DNA from: Micractinium sp. NFX-FRZ
Lineage: Eukaryota; Chlorophyta; Trebouxiophyceae; Chlorellales; Chlorellaceae
Reading direction: 5' to 3'
NCBI GenBank assembly: GCA_029339195.1
Contig: JAPTJF010000093.1
Location: forward strand, 95,067 to 159,066
DNA length: 64,000 nt
Shown piece after piece: positions 44,949-55,946 of the stretch. The notes under the pieces are model-generated. The model did not search any database and was not told where the DNA came from. It saw only the letters and a program-made list of their open reading frames with translations. The stretch's first letter is position 1, and each line of letters opens with the position of its first letter. The position numbers and the translations under genes were made by a program.

Positions 44949-47900
44949 TGAATGCCTGCCTGCCTGCCTGCCTCTGCCTGCCTCTGAATGCCTGCCTGCC
45001 TGCCTGCCTCTGCCTGCCTGCCTGCCTGCCTGCCTCTGAATGCCTGCCTGCCTCTGCCTGCCTGCCTCCCTGCATGCCTGCCTGCTTCTGAATGCCTGCC
45101 TGCCTGCCTGCCTGCCTCTGCCTGCCTGCCTCCCTGCATGCCTGCCTGCCTCTGAATGCCTGCCTGCCTGCCTCTGAATGCCTGCCTCCCTGCATGCCTG
45201 CCTGCCTCTGAATGCCTGCCTGCCTGCCTGCCTCTGCCTGCCTGCCTCCCTGCCTCTGCTTGCCTGCCTCCCTGCACGCCTGCCTGCCTCTGCATGCCTG
45301 CCTGCCTCTGCCTGCACGCCTGCCTGCACGCCTGCCTGCCTGGACTGCTCCACCCCATGGCATCATCAACACCCCGCCGTGCCTCGCAGTGCCTGCCATG
45401 CCGGTCCTGCCATTGCTGCCTGCCGTGCGTGCCTCTGCCTGTGGCAGTTCGCCGCGCGCACCGGCTCCGTCGGGTAGATGCATTCGCCAGCCGCCCACCT
45501 AGCTGCCAGCTCACCACCTGCCCCACCTCCCCGCCCCCGCCTCGCCCGCACTGCAGCTCTCCGGCCCCGGCGGCCTGCCCACGGGGGCCGTGCTGCAGCC
45601 GGAGGCCCGCCTGTGGCAGCCGCCCGCCAAGCTGGCAGGGAAGGGCGCAGCAGGCACAGCAGGGGGAGAGTTCCCTCTGGGCCAGGTGTCTGGCCTGGCC
45701 TCCCGCGGGGACGGCACCGTGTGGGTGTTCCATCGAGGCAGGCGGGCGTGGAACGCAGACGGCAGCGTGTCTGACGGCGGCGGCAAGCAAGGCGACTTGC
45801 TGGAGGGACCGGTGGTGCTGCAGGTGCGGGCAGGGTAGGGAGTGGCAGGGTGGGGGTCCCTGCTTTGGTTTGTGTTGCAGATGGCAGTGTGTGCTACGGC
45901 ATAGGCAAGCAGGGGTAGGTGGTAGAAGAACCGGTAGCTGCTGCAGGTGCGGGCAGGATGGGGGAAGGGTAAGGTGCCGTGTGTTGGGGTTTGGGGCTGG
46001 CCCAAGAAGAAGGGAGGGTGGTAAGCAAGGGGGATGCGCTGGAGGGGGCGTGGTGCAGCAGGGGGGTGCCGGGTGGCGGGAGCAGGGCGAGGTGTGGGCG
46101 AGCAAGGCGGGCTGGGATGGGGCGGCCTCTGAGCTGCCTTTGGGGGGTGGGGAGGCAGGGAGAGGGTGCAACCGCAGCTGCGAGGCTGCTCCCGCGGCTG
46201 GCCTCTTGTGTTGTGCAGCCGGGCATAGATGTTGTGGATTCTGCACCCACACATTTTGCGGGGCGTGTTCAGTTCTGTTCAAGCCATGTCTTGTTTAACA
46301 TCGATTCTGTGCTCCTGCGGTGTGCTGCAGGTGGACGAAGATTCAGGTGGGGCGCTGCACTCCCGCGCTGTTTGCAGTTTCCGTTCCGGGCGCTTTCTTT
46401 CTCAACAACGTGCTCCCCTCCGCGCCTGTGCTGCAGCTGGATGAGGACTCTGGCGAGGTGGTGCACTCGTGGGGGAACGGCACCTTTGTGATGCCACACA
46501 TGGTCACGCTCGACCATGAGGGCAACCTGTGGCTCACAGGTAGAGAGGGAGGGGAGGGAGGGCCTGGGCTGGGGTGGGTGGCTGGGGGATTCATGCAGGC
46601 AGGGCCTCCGGCACATGGAGGTGACATGCTGCGCCTCTGTGCCTCCCAAATCCGCGTGCCACCCTCAAGATGCCCGTCCGCCTGTTTGGGCCGCCCTCGC
46701 GCAGCCGCCCGCCTCACTGCCGCCCTCCCCGCTCTCCCCTCACCCTTTCCTCAGACGTGGGCCTCCACCAAGTCTTCAAGTTCTCTCCCGAGGGCAAGCA
46801 GCTGCTGTCCCTGGGCCAGGCCCGGCGGTCTGGCCACGCCCAGGGCTCCTTCTGCAAGCCCACCCAGGTGGCGCCCGCGCGGGACGGCTCCGTGTTTGTG
46901 TCGGACGGCTACTGCAACGCCCGGGTGGCGGAGTTTGACGCGCAGGGGGCATGGGTGCGGGACTACACGCTGCCCAGGGATCAGGAGCCGATGCTGGTGC
47001 CCCACAGGTGAGTGGGAGCTAGGGGCGGCAGGGGTACTGTGCTGGGGTGTTGTTGTCAACTTCGTGTGACACAGTGCCACATTAGCATTCTGTTCCCCTC
47101 CACCTGCTGCCTCAGTGTGCAATGCAACGAGTGCTTCCGCCTGCCATGCACCTTTGTGTTTGGTGCCCACTCAACCGCCGCTGAGTGCCCTGTTGACCCC
47201 CCTCCCGCCCTCTGGTGCCCGCTGCAGTGTTGTGTACGACGAGTGCCGCAAGCTGGTGATTGTGGCGGAGCGGGAGCGCGGCCACGTGCACGCGTTTGAA
47301 CGGGGAGGCGCCTACAAGGGTGCGTGGGGCTGCGTGCCTGGGACCTGCGCACTGCCAGGCTCTTGTTCACACACATCTTGCCTGCCTTGCCTGCCTTGCC
47401 TGCATGCGGGGGGCCTGCATTCTTGATATCTTCCGCTGTGCTCGTCCCACTCCGTCCCCGCGGCAGCGTCTCTCTATGCCCACCTGCCCTGCATTGCCGC
47501 CACACCACGCTGCTGTGCCCCTGCCTGCTCGCCCTGCCAGCTCATCAGCCGCACTGCCCCCCTGCTTGCCCCTTCCCTTTGCCTGGCTAGGCATGTGGGA
47601 CCTGAGCGAGCAGTACGGCAACCCTTACTCACTCGTGATAGGGCCCTACGGCGCTGTGCTGGCGCTGACGTGGCAGCCGGCAGCCGGGAAGACCTGGATT
47701 GTAGCGCTGGACTCAAGTGTGGGCAACATCCTGAGGCAAGCGGGGGGGAGCGCTTCAGTGCGGTCGGTGGACTGGTAGCGTGGCCAGCTGGGCCGTCTGG
47801 CTGGCCTGCTTGCTGTGCGTGATGCTGCCCTCCGCCTGCCTGCCTGCCTGGCATGGCGTTTGAGACGCCAAGCAACCTTGATCCGGCACCTCACCCTGCC

Positions 47901-49583
47901 CTGCTCCACCCATAACATCCCTGGCATGCATTCGTACACAATTAGACGCCCAGTTCACACTTCACTGTGTGACCAAACAACAACCTTTGTTTGCAGGGCA
48001 TACGAGGTCCCCGGCAACCTCGAGTTCCCGCATGACCTGGCGCTGGCTCCCGCACCGCTGGAGCTGACAGGCTCAGGTGTGCCAGCGGCTGGGCCTGCTG
48101 GCTGTGTGTGGAGCGCGGCGTGTGCAGTTGCGGAGTGTCAATGTCCGCACGTCCCGTCCCTTGGGGCATGCACACTATGCAAGATGGGGCTTCTCGTGCT
48201 CTTCTTCTCCCCGCCTCTCCCCTGCAGGTGAGCGACAGCTGGCGGTGGTGGTGTCAGAGACCAAGGAGGGCAAGAATCTGCACAAGTTTGTGCTGGCTGA
48301 GCTGGCGCGCGCCGGCGGCGGTGCTGCCTCAGCGGCTGACGTGGCAGAGGAAGAGGGCGGTGAGCTGGCAGATGCTGAGCTGGATGCTGAGCTGGAAGCT
48401 GCCAAGGCAGCGGCGGCAGCGCACTTTGGGGGGTCGCACAAGGGCCACCAGCAGGGGGGGCAGCAAGAGGCAACGGGGGCCAAAGAGGAGCAGCCGGGAG
48501 GAGTTGAAGGGGAGGAGGCACCCCGTGTGGGGCACTCTATGGTGAAGCCTGTGGGGGAGGAGGAGCAGCAGCAGGAGCAGCAACAGCAGCAGCAGCAGCA
48601 GCAGGAGCAGCAGCAGCAGCAGCCTGAAGACAGCCCCGAGGAAGAAGAGGGGCCTGAAGAGGGCGGCGAGGGACAGCCGGGCGGCGGCGGCAGCAGCGGT
48701 GACAGCGGGGGTGGTACAGAGGAGGCCTCCCGAGTGGGGCACTCGATGGTGAAGCCTGTGGGGGAGGAGCAGCTGTCGGCTGAAAAGAAGGAGCAGGAGC
48801 CGGCAGAGCAGCAGCAGCCGGAAGGCGGCACCTCAACAGCAGCCAAGCAGCAGCAGCAGCAGGACCACAAGGCAGCAGAAGACAAGGCAGCAGCTGAGGC
48901 CCAGGCAGCAGAAGACAAGGCAGCAGAAGCCGAGGCAGCAGCTGAGGCCCAGGCAGCAGCGCAGCAGCAGCAGCAACAGCAGCAGGAGGAGGAGGGGGAG
49001 GAAGAGGCAGCAGAAGCAAGAGCAGCGGCGGGCAGCACAGGGAGGCACGCAGAGGAGCACCGAGGGCTGGGTCGTGCCGGTGAGTTTTGGCCAACCCTGC
49101 GCCACTTTCCTGCAGCCGCCGCTTGGTGCTGCCGCCCACTGTGCTTCCACACTGACGGGTCACTGCCGCTGGGCGTGGACGGGCTGCCCTGTTGCTGCTT
49201 GTGCCCCTATCTGTGGCTCCTGTGTCGCCTGTCCTGCACAGCCTGCTGTGCACCATATTCAAAAGTCTCTCTTATAAATTGTTCTTTCTATTGCACACGT
49301 CTGCAACCTTGCCCTTCCTCCTCCCCCCTCCTCCGCCCCTGCAGAGGCGCAGCCCTGGGCACTTGGCCTCATATTTGTGGGAGTGGCCCTCTTCTCCTGG
49401 AGCCGGCTGCAGCGCTGGCGTGGGCACAGCGGGGCCGGCTACCACATAGCTTCCTCGGGCAACGGCTCGCCACCTGCCGAGGCTGCCGCGCCCTACGGTC
49501 CTGCAACGCATCGCCACCATCTGGTGCATGGGCACCCCGCCAACGGCGGTGGCGACCTGCCCTCGCCGGGCGAGACAGTCTAG
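42346..49583 (+). CDS. PAM: Bifunctional peptidylglycine alpha-amidating monooxygenase (PHM-PAL)
   Basis: This enzyme makes C-terminal amides from Gly-extended peptides in the secretory pathway. PHM (copper, ascorbate) hydroxylates and PAL (zinc) cleaves. Exons are 42346-42601, 42892-43070, 43516-43736, 44075-44156, 44452-44535, 44767-44883, 45557-45823, 46437-46539, 46755-47007, 47228-47319, 47591-47735, 47997-48076, 48228-49079 and 49345-49583. They total 2970 nt (989 aa). The protein begins with signal peptide MCIYILLLLAALPAGWA. PHM copper ligands are present: IVHHMLLFG, LQMHYLD, VHTHGLG and the Met in SSDEMCNLY. PAL motifs are present: VFHRGRRAW (Arg), PHMVTLDHEGNLWLTD, FVSDGYCNARV (Tyr), VPHSVVYDE and FPHDLALAP (three zinc His). 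Then follow about 270 Glu/Gln/Ala-rich residues and one membrane helix, LGLIFVGVALFSW, with a short His-rich cytosolic tail. The intron after exon 11 uses a GC donor (47736). Intron 6 holds a 460-bp TGCC array. Confidence 0.96.
44579..44620 (+). repeat. (GGCA)n microsatellite
   Basis: Perfect tetranucleotide run in PAM intron 5. Confidence 0.95.
44886..45345 (+). repeat. Long (TGCC)n array with ctctgaatg interruptions
   Basis: Fills much of PAM intron 6. Runs of ctgc/tgcc are punctuated by repeated ctctgaatgcctgc and ctccctgcatgc variants, which implies unequal amplification of a compound unit. The large open frames seen on both strands here are repeat artefacts. Confidence 0.95.
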
Positions 49584-50148
49584 CTTTCTCTGCTGGCCTG
49601 CCTTTTGGTTCTGCACATGTTGTAAATATACATCTGCATGGGCGTGTGTACACAGAGTACCACGGTGTGCACTTATGCGCGAGGTGTAAGTGCATGCAAA
49701 ACAGTGCCAGGGGCCAAGCAGCATCAAGGGCGAGAGGTGCAGCAGGGTGCTGCTGGAGGACGAGATGGGATGAGGGGGGTGAAAAGCGGGGGAATAGATG
49801 TTGAGCAGCAGGGAGGCAAGGGGTCACAGAGTTGAAGAGTTGTTGAAAAGGGTACAGGGTTGAGGAATGAAATGCGAGCCCTGCGGTACAAAGGACTCTA
49901 AACCGAACTGCTGCTGCTCTGTGGCTGCCACGGCGCAGGTGCCAGGCAGCGAGGCAGTGGCAGGTGGCATGGCACTACACGCGCCTGCTGTTCAGGTGGC
50001 AAAGATGCCAGCCAGCACTGAGCCCCTGGTAATCAGTCTTTCTTAGCGGGAGGTGAGCACCAATCACCGCGGGGCAACGGTGAGTGGCGGCAGGGTGAAG
50101 AGGCAGCGAGGGTGCGTGAGGCCGGCCGGCGGCCGAGGTGGCCGTGGC
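49584..50148. other. Convergent intergenic region
   Basis: Holds the PAM polyadenylation signal at 49621-49625. The rest is G/A-rich and without a recognised gene. No TGTAA was found for the minus-strand dioxygenase gene. Confidence 0.4.
49621..49625 (+). terminator. Polyadenylation signal TGTAA (PAM)
   Basis: TGTAA 38 bases after the PAM stop. Confidence 0.65.
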
Positions 50149-53114
50149 TCACCAGTGCACCGAGGAGCATTTGACCCCCATTGCCACCTCATCAAACACC
50201 AGCTTCCCGGTGTCCCCCTTGCCCGCCCCAAAGGCCACCATGAGCGGGATCAGGTGCTCCTCCCGCGGGTGGGAGTAGGTGCCCTCGGGCGCCCGCCGCC
50301 ACCCCGCCAGCAGCTCGGCGCGCTTGCCGTAGGAGAGGGAGGGGTCCGTTGTGACGTGTTGGAGCCACTCGTCAAAGGCGCGGCTGCGCTTGACGGCTTC
50401 CTGGCCTGCAGGGGGCGGCAGGGGGTGAAGGGTGTTCAGAAGGGATGGGGACTGTGGTGCCGTAACTGCAGCCACTCGTCGAATGTGCGGCTGCGCTTCA
50501 CTGCCGCTTGCCCTGTACTTTACTTAACACACAAAATGTGGCACGCGGGTCGCAGGGAGCAAGGGTGTGGTGGGGGAGCAGGGGTGTGGTGGGGAACGGT
50601 GTCAGCAAGGGCCTACACTGGGGGGACGAGCTGCCTTGCCCAACAGCCGCTCGCCCACCAGTGCCGTGCATGCACAGCCGCCAGGCAAGCACGCATCTGG
50701 TGCCCCCCCATCCGACCCCGCCCGCTGCTGCCATCGCACGTCACGCCAGCGCCCTCCCCCCATCCCCCCACCCTGCCCCAACCGCCCTACCCCACCACCC
50801 CTCATGTCTTTCCCCGCCCTACCTGCCCGGGTGACGCCCGCCTCGTCCCCCATTGCCGCAAACAGCGCCCCCATGTTGTGGAAGGAGGAGCCGGAGCCAA
50901 TGATGGCCACGCCCTGGTCGCGCAGCGTGCCCAGCGCCTCCCCCATGCGGATGTGCAGCTGCGGGTCCAGGCTGGCCACCAGGCTGAGCTGGACGACAGG
51001 GATGTCGGCTTTGGGGAACATGAGCATGAGGGGGATGAAGGTGCCTGGGGGGAGGGAGGGAGGGAGGGAGGGAGGGAGGGAGGGATGGCGGGCGGTGAGC
51101 GGTGAGGGAAACACGGCCTGGTGAAGGCGTTGCACCTGTTCCTGTACCCATCTCCTGAAAGGGGATTCAACTTTTATTCAACCTCAAAAGATGATGAATC
51201 ATGTCCTGAGGGGTTGATGGGGAGGCAGGGGAGCATGTGACGTGGGGCAGCCAACGGCAGGGCGGGAGGTGCCTGCCAGGCGGGGGGGTGGACGGGGCGC
51301 TGCCCAGCCACCTATGCGATGCGGCGTGCAGGCAGCAGGCGCAGCAGGCCCAGCAGACAGGCCAGGATGTCAGTAAGGCACGCACCGTGGTCCCAGCCGC
51401 GCTTCTCGTCCTTCCGGCACTCCATGCCCGCTGCCTGCGCACACAGGTGGGCATGGCAGCCAGCGACCGAGCTTTGTGAGCAAGCGCACGAGGCAGCTCG
51501 ACAGGCAAGCAGCCCTTTTCTGCAGGCCCCACCGCCTGCAGCGAAACTCAAGCTGCTTACAGCTAGCGCTGCGAGCATGGCACATTGCACTGGCCTGCGC
51601 AGCCCTCTGCACAGTGCCCAGGCTTATGCCTTTCCCTGCTCACTGTTCACCTTCCAAACTTCTGAACACACCTACCCGCCTCTCACCTTGAGCAGGCTGC
51701 ACACGGTGTCTGCCAGCTCGGGGCTGCCAGGCGCAGGGTACTTCAAGGTGTACGACTCCGGAGGGAAGCTGCATGGCAGCTCGCAGTACCAGGAGTCAGC
51801 ACCAGGAGGCTACTTGCGACGGTTGAGGTGCGCACTGCTGAGCACACACTGCGGATGGGTTGGTGCTGGTGCATGCAAACGGGGTGCTGTATGGATTTCG
51901 CCATATAACAGTACCGAAGAAGTATCGAACCTCTAGTATCGAACCTCTGCTAGAACCTCTGCTAGTATCGAACCTCTGCTAGTATCGAACCTCTGCTAGT
52001 ATCGAACCTCTGCTAGTATCGAACCTCTGCTAGTATCGAACCAGCAGAGGTTCTGCTGGTGCTGGTGCATGTGGCTGAGGGGACAGTGCCCAGACAGGGC
52101 GCTGGCGGGTCTGCTAGCGTGCGCAGTGCAACAGCGCACAGCCCACAAACACCTTCCTCGTACACACAATCTTGCCCCCTCACCCGCCATAGTCGTACAT
52201 CAGGTCTGGCCTGGGAGCCGAGGTGACAGTGGGCACGGCAGTCTGCAGGGCCCAACATAGGAGGGGTATGCAAGTGGGCGCGCGTGAGTGCACGGCGCAT
52301 GCGAAGCCAACCGGAGCAGCGGCTGCAGCGCCGGCATGCAGCCCAGCCCTGCAAAAGACAGGATCACAGCAGGGCCATCCCACAGCCGCACTCGTTGTCC
52401 TGGCTGTTCCGCCCGGCACCCCTGCACCTCGCATTGCCCGCTGCCCGCTGTTCACATGCCCTCCCAGTTCCCCGCTGCCTGCTGTCCATGCACCTCACAT
52501 TGCCGGCTGCCTGCTGTCTGCCTACGTCGCACTGCCCTATGCCCACCCACCTCCCAGTGCCCGCTGATAACCAGCAGCGCCTTTGGCGGCTGCGGCAGCG
52601 ACTTGGGCCACGCCTGTAGGAAGGCCGTCAGCTTGGCATGACCCGGCCCTCCAATCACTGGGAAGGGGCCGCCTGTGGTAAGCAGGAGCAGGGTAAAGGC
52701 AAGATGACACATCATGACGTCATCTGGTAGCAACAGGGGATGATGTCGACAGCGGTGCGGCAGCTGCAGGCGGCGGCGGCAGCGGCGGCGGCAGTGGCAA
52801 AGCTGGCCAGTGGTTGCGCGGAACCGGAGGGTGCTGGCACAATCGCGCTCCCTCGTGCTGCTCAGGACGCTTGAGTCGCACTGGCGGAGGCCAACAAGGA
52901 TTCCGGCGGCACCGCTGCCATGTGCGGTCAACCCTGCTCCCTTTGGCTCACCACCGTGCGTGATGTACACACTAGGAGCTCGGTCCAGGTTGGCAGTGGC
53001 CATCGTGCTGCTAGCCGGTTGCTGTTGGCGGGTGTCAGGAGCGGGGAGGCGGCTGAAAATCACGGAGCTCGCAATGCCCAGTCCTAGCAGGCCTAAGACA
53101 ATACCACGCAACAT
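50149..53114 (-). CDS. LigB-family extradiol ring-cleavage dioxygenase (DODA-like)
   Basis: A class III extradiol dioxygenase that opens catechol-type rings with non-haem iron. The plant relatives are 4,5-DOPA dioxygenases. Exons in coding order are 52952-53114, 52551-52672, 52184-52242, 51687-51768, 51386-51434, 50823-51044 and 50149-50405. They total 954 nt (317 aa). Metal and acid/base His motifs are ITHGGGPFPVI, ISGHWE, GWDHGTF and GSGSSFHNMG. Other family blocks are YDYGGFPPESYTLKYPAPG, PLMLMFPKADIPVVQLSL, AFDEWL and the C-terminal REEHLIPLMVAFGA. The first 21 residues (MLRGIVLGLLGLGIASSVIF) form a hydrophobic leader unusual for the family. An inner ATG at 53003 would give a soluble form of 280 residues. 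The physiological substrate is unknown, and algal members need not act on DOPA. Confidence 0.93.
51921..52053 (+). repeat. 17-bp minisatellite ending in an inverted copy
   Basis: Six or so copies of tagtatcgaacctctgc, one shortened, inside a dioxygenase intron. The array ends with agcagaggttc (52043-52053), the reverse complement of the unit's gaacctctgct, so a hairpin can form. Confidence 0.92.
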
Positions 53115-54527
53115 AAAGAACGATAAATAATGAGGTCGGACAACAGGGACAGTGATCTGTATGGGCTCACCCAACTGGCGGCGGCTGACCTCATCCCTCG
53201 CCTGCCCAGCATGCATTCGACTGCACGCAGCTGCGCACTTGTCATTGCAGTAAACTGCCTTAACATCCTGAGCGCACCCGTTATAATCTCCATCTCTAAT
53301 CTTCTTCATCCTTGATATGTGTAGCGCACAGATGTGCCTGTGCGCACCCACAGGCAGCACACACTGCTCCACCTGCCCACCGCGACTGCCTGCCCATTGG
53401 GCACCCCACAATGCATGCAGGCTTCGGCTTCCCTCGCCGCCACCAGCAGTGTCACCTGGTGTTGCGCAAGCTGACTGGCTCGTGAGTGCCATGCTTATCA
53501 CCGTGGTTGCTGAGGGTTGAATCACATCATGTCTTTCTCCCTTGCACTCCTTGAGGGCTGCCAGGGCTCAGGCATGCGCTTCGAGCTTTGCCGCATGGTC
53601 CTCCCTCTGCTGGCCACTCATCAGCAGCATGCTGCCGTCTGGTTGCCCAGCAGGGTCTCTCAAGTGACAGCCCCAGTGCAGTTTCCGAATGGCGCCGCCT
53701 CTGCCACACCCTGCCTCAATTGAATTGCAACCACACCCTGGCGCCGCTGCCAATCTGTCGGCAGGTGTCCCGCCCAGCCGCTCCAGCTCGAGATCCTGCC
53801 ACTGTGTGACAGTGTCGCCTAAAAGGGCTTGAGCACACACACACCACCCTGTTGTGGCGCTTCTTCTCTGCCGGTATCCGTTATAACCGGCTGGTGCTGA
53901 CATGACGGCTGCACGGGAAAAGAGGAGCGAAATGCACCAAAGACTCTGCAAGCTGGTGCTCCATTGTTCTGGACTTTTGTGCAGGACCAAGCCCTGTGTC
54001 CATGCCCGAGCAGCCGGTTCTGCACGGTGCAGAGGCAGGCCGGAGCCGGCGCCACATGGCCGGAGTGCATGCGGTGGCCAGCAATCGGGGTGGGGCGACA
54101 AGGGATGAATCAAACAGCTGCGCGGTTGCTATCACTTATTACCAGGTTGACGGCAAACTGATGGGCAGCAGCATGATGTTCACACAGCCCGGCACTTCCG
54201 CCCCTCTTCTGCCTGCCGCTGCCCACCGCTACCTGCAGGCGGTGTACTCAGGGTACCGCTAAGCACTGGCCGCGTTCAGCTTCCTCCGATGACCACGCGT
54301 TTCCTGAACCCCTGCACGGCCGTTGAGCAAGCGCAGGAATACCAGGGGGAACGCGGGACCCCCAGCTTCATGGCACCTTCAACCGCGCCCAACGCGGGAC
54401 CGTTTGGCACCCGCATAAAAGCTCTCGTTGGCACCATTGTATTCATTCCCATTCTTCTGCTCTGCACCGCAGTCACCAGTCTCCCCGTACCTCCCCTCAC
54501 CGCAACAAACCCGCAGCAGACCAAAAT
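53115..54527. other. Divergent intergenic region with unassigned open frames
   Basis: A CATAAAA element at 54414-54420 is a fair TATA candidate for the gene at 54528. Two unassigned open stretches deserve note. On the minus strand, 53568-53901 starts with ATG and contains ALLGDTVTQWQDLELERLGG. On the plus strand, frame 53996-54262 ends with an exon-like piece reading CAVAITYYQVDGKLMGSSMM. Neither has a partner exon or a family I recognise. Confidence 0.35.
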
Positions 54528-55331
54528 ATGGCCGCCCGCTTCTCCCTGTTGCTCTGCCTGGCCTTGATGGCGGCCTCCGGCGCCCACGCTGCGCGTGCGC
54601 TCCGCCAGACATCACCGGTGAGCATGCTGCGCCACCTGTCGCCGCTGTCGCCGCCGCCGCCGTGCTGCGCCGCTGCCAGCCGCCCCAAACAGCAATGACC
54701 GCACTCAGCATGCATCTTGCCTGCCCTCCCTCCCCTGGTGTGCAGCCGCCCTACACACCTATGTGGGACGAGTTCATGTGCCCCGCGGAGCTCCCAGAGG
54801 CACAGCGGTCGTGCGGCGCCATGGTGAGCGCCTGCCTGCTTGCAGGGGGTCCACTTTGCTACCTTTCACCTGGCTTGTCTGCCGCCTGGCCTGTCTGTCT
54901 GCTGTGCTGCCCGCCCGCCCCACCCCCCTGGCATGCTGCTGTAACTCGAAATCACCGACCCTGGACCCCTCACCCTCCACCCCTCCCACCCACCACTGCA
55001 GGCCTACTCCTCCTATGCAACTGCCGCCCCCGCCGACGAGTGGCTGGCGGCGTACAAGCAGGGCGCGGTGGACAAATACAACGCTGACCTGGCAGAGAAC
55101 TGGCGCCGCCTGTCGTGCACCCCCTTGGAGGGGGCACGCGTCGCCTGCCAGAACCAGTGGTCTCCCAACAACTGGGTGGCGGTGTTTGATGCCGACTGTG
55201 GAGAGGCCGGCACCGCCACCATTGAGGCATACGGCAGCGTCACCCCCGAGGGCACCGTCCAGTCCTGGGGCCTGGTGCACACCCTGTGCCAGGCGCCCGC
55301 GGCCCCCGCGCCCGCCCCCGCCCTCGCATGA
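54528..55331 (+). CDS. Small secreted Cys-containing protein (165 aa)
   Basis: Exons are 54528-54617, 54746-54823 and 55002-55331, all phase 0. Exon 1 is a signal peptide (MAARFSLLLCLALMAASGAHA). Exon 2 has FMCPAELPEAQRSCGAM. Exon 3 has PADEWLAAYKQGAVDKYNAD, LAENWRRLSCTPLEGARVAC, WVAVFDADCGEAGTATIEAY and WGLVHTLC, then a Pro/Ala tail. The six Cys after the signal peptide suggest disulphide bonds. The same two-exon module recurs at 60722-61402 with very high identity. I do not recognise a named family. It is likely an extracellular or cell-wall protein. Confidence 0.85.
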
Positions 55332-55946
55332 ATGTGATACCCAGTTTTGCCACCCCAGCACTGCCATTCTTCTTGTGCCATCATGATTCATGATTCTTCC
55401 CTGTACCTGCTGCCGCTCGTGCCACAATGCTGTACGCTACATGTAACCACCCATACACCGCGCCCAGCTTATGCCTTCCGGTAATTGTGTAGCGGTTTCA
55501 GCACGGTATTCCGGTCGCTGCACAGCGTGCAGTAGGCATGCCACTGCCAAGTTGGGCACCCTGGTTTGACAGATGCATGTCCAATTCCGGCACAGACCCG
55601 GGGCCTTGCAGCCAGAACAGCCACTGTGAGTGCCAGGCATCCCCTTGAACTTCCTCTTTCATCGGCGGCAATCGCAAGATGGCGTAAACATGTCTTCCCG
55701 GCGTTCATTGTGTTCATGTGCACGCAGTCATGCCTTCCAGTTGACCAACCTCCTGCCCTGCAGAATGTCGCTCAGCTGGCGCCAACTCAGCATTTGGCAG
55801 TGTGGTATGATTTGGGGGCGGCTACTCCTGATCATTGCCCGCCCGGGTCATACCAGCCCATTCACAATCCGCAGAAGCTTTACAAGAACGATTGTCTGCA
55901 CACTGGTCAGGTGTGCTGCCCAGCGCCCAGCTTCGCGGCGGCAGCG
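55332..55946 (+). other. Intergenic region
   Basis: Contains the polyadenylation signal at 55442-55446 and the promoter of the lectin gene. No exon was recognised. Confidence 0.4.
55442..55446 (+). terminator. Polyadenylation signal TGTAA
   Basis: TGTAA 111 bases after the stop of the small secreted protein gene. Confidence 0.55.

Noticed and set aside
44885..46298. Very long open frames on both strands (465 and 380 codons) across the TGCC array
   Set aside because: A 4-bp repeat without stop codons stays open in all frames. The translations are simple repeats and the region is an intron of PAM.
48175..49262. Minus-strand ORFs rich in Ser, Cys and Pro opposite the PAM linker
   Set aside because: Mirror image of the CAG/GAG-rich coding exon.
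48077..49804. Single 575-codon plus-strand ORF
   Set aside because: Only the part 48228-49079 is real coding sequence. The rest runs through introns on both sides. The family motifs require the spliced model.
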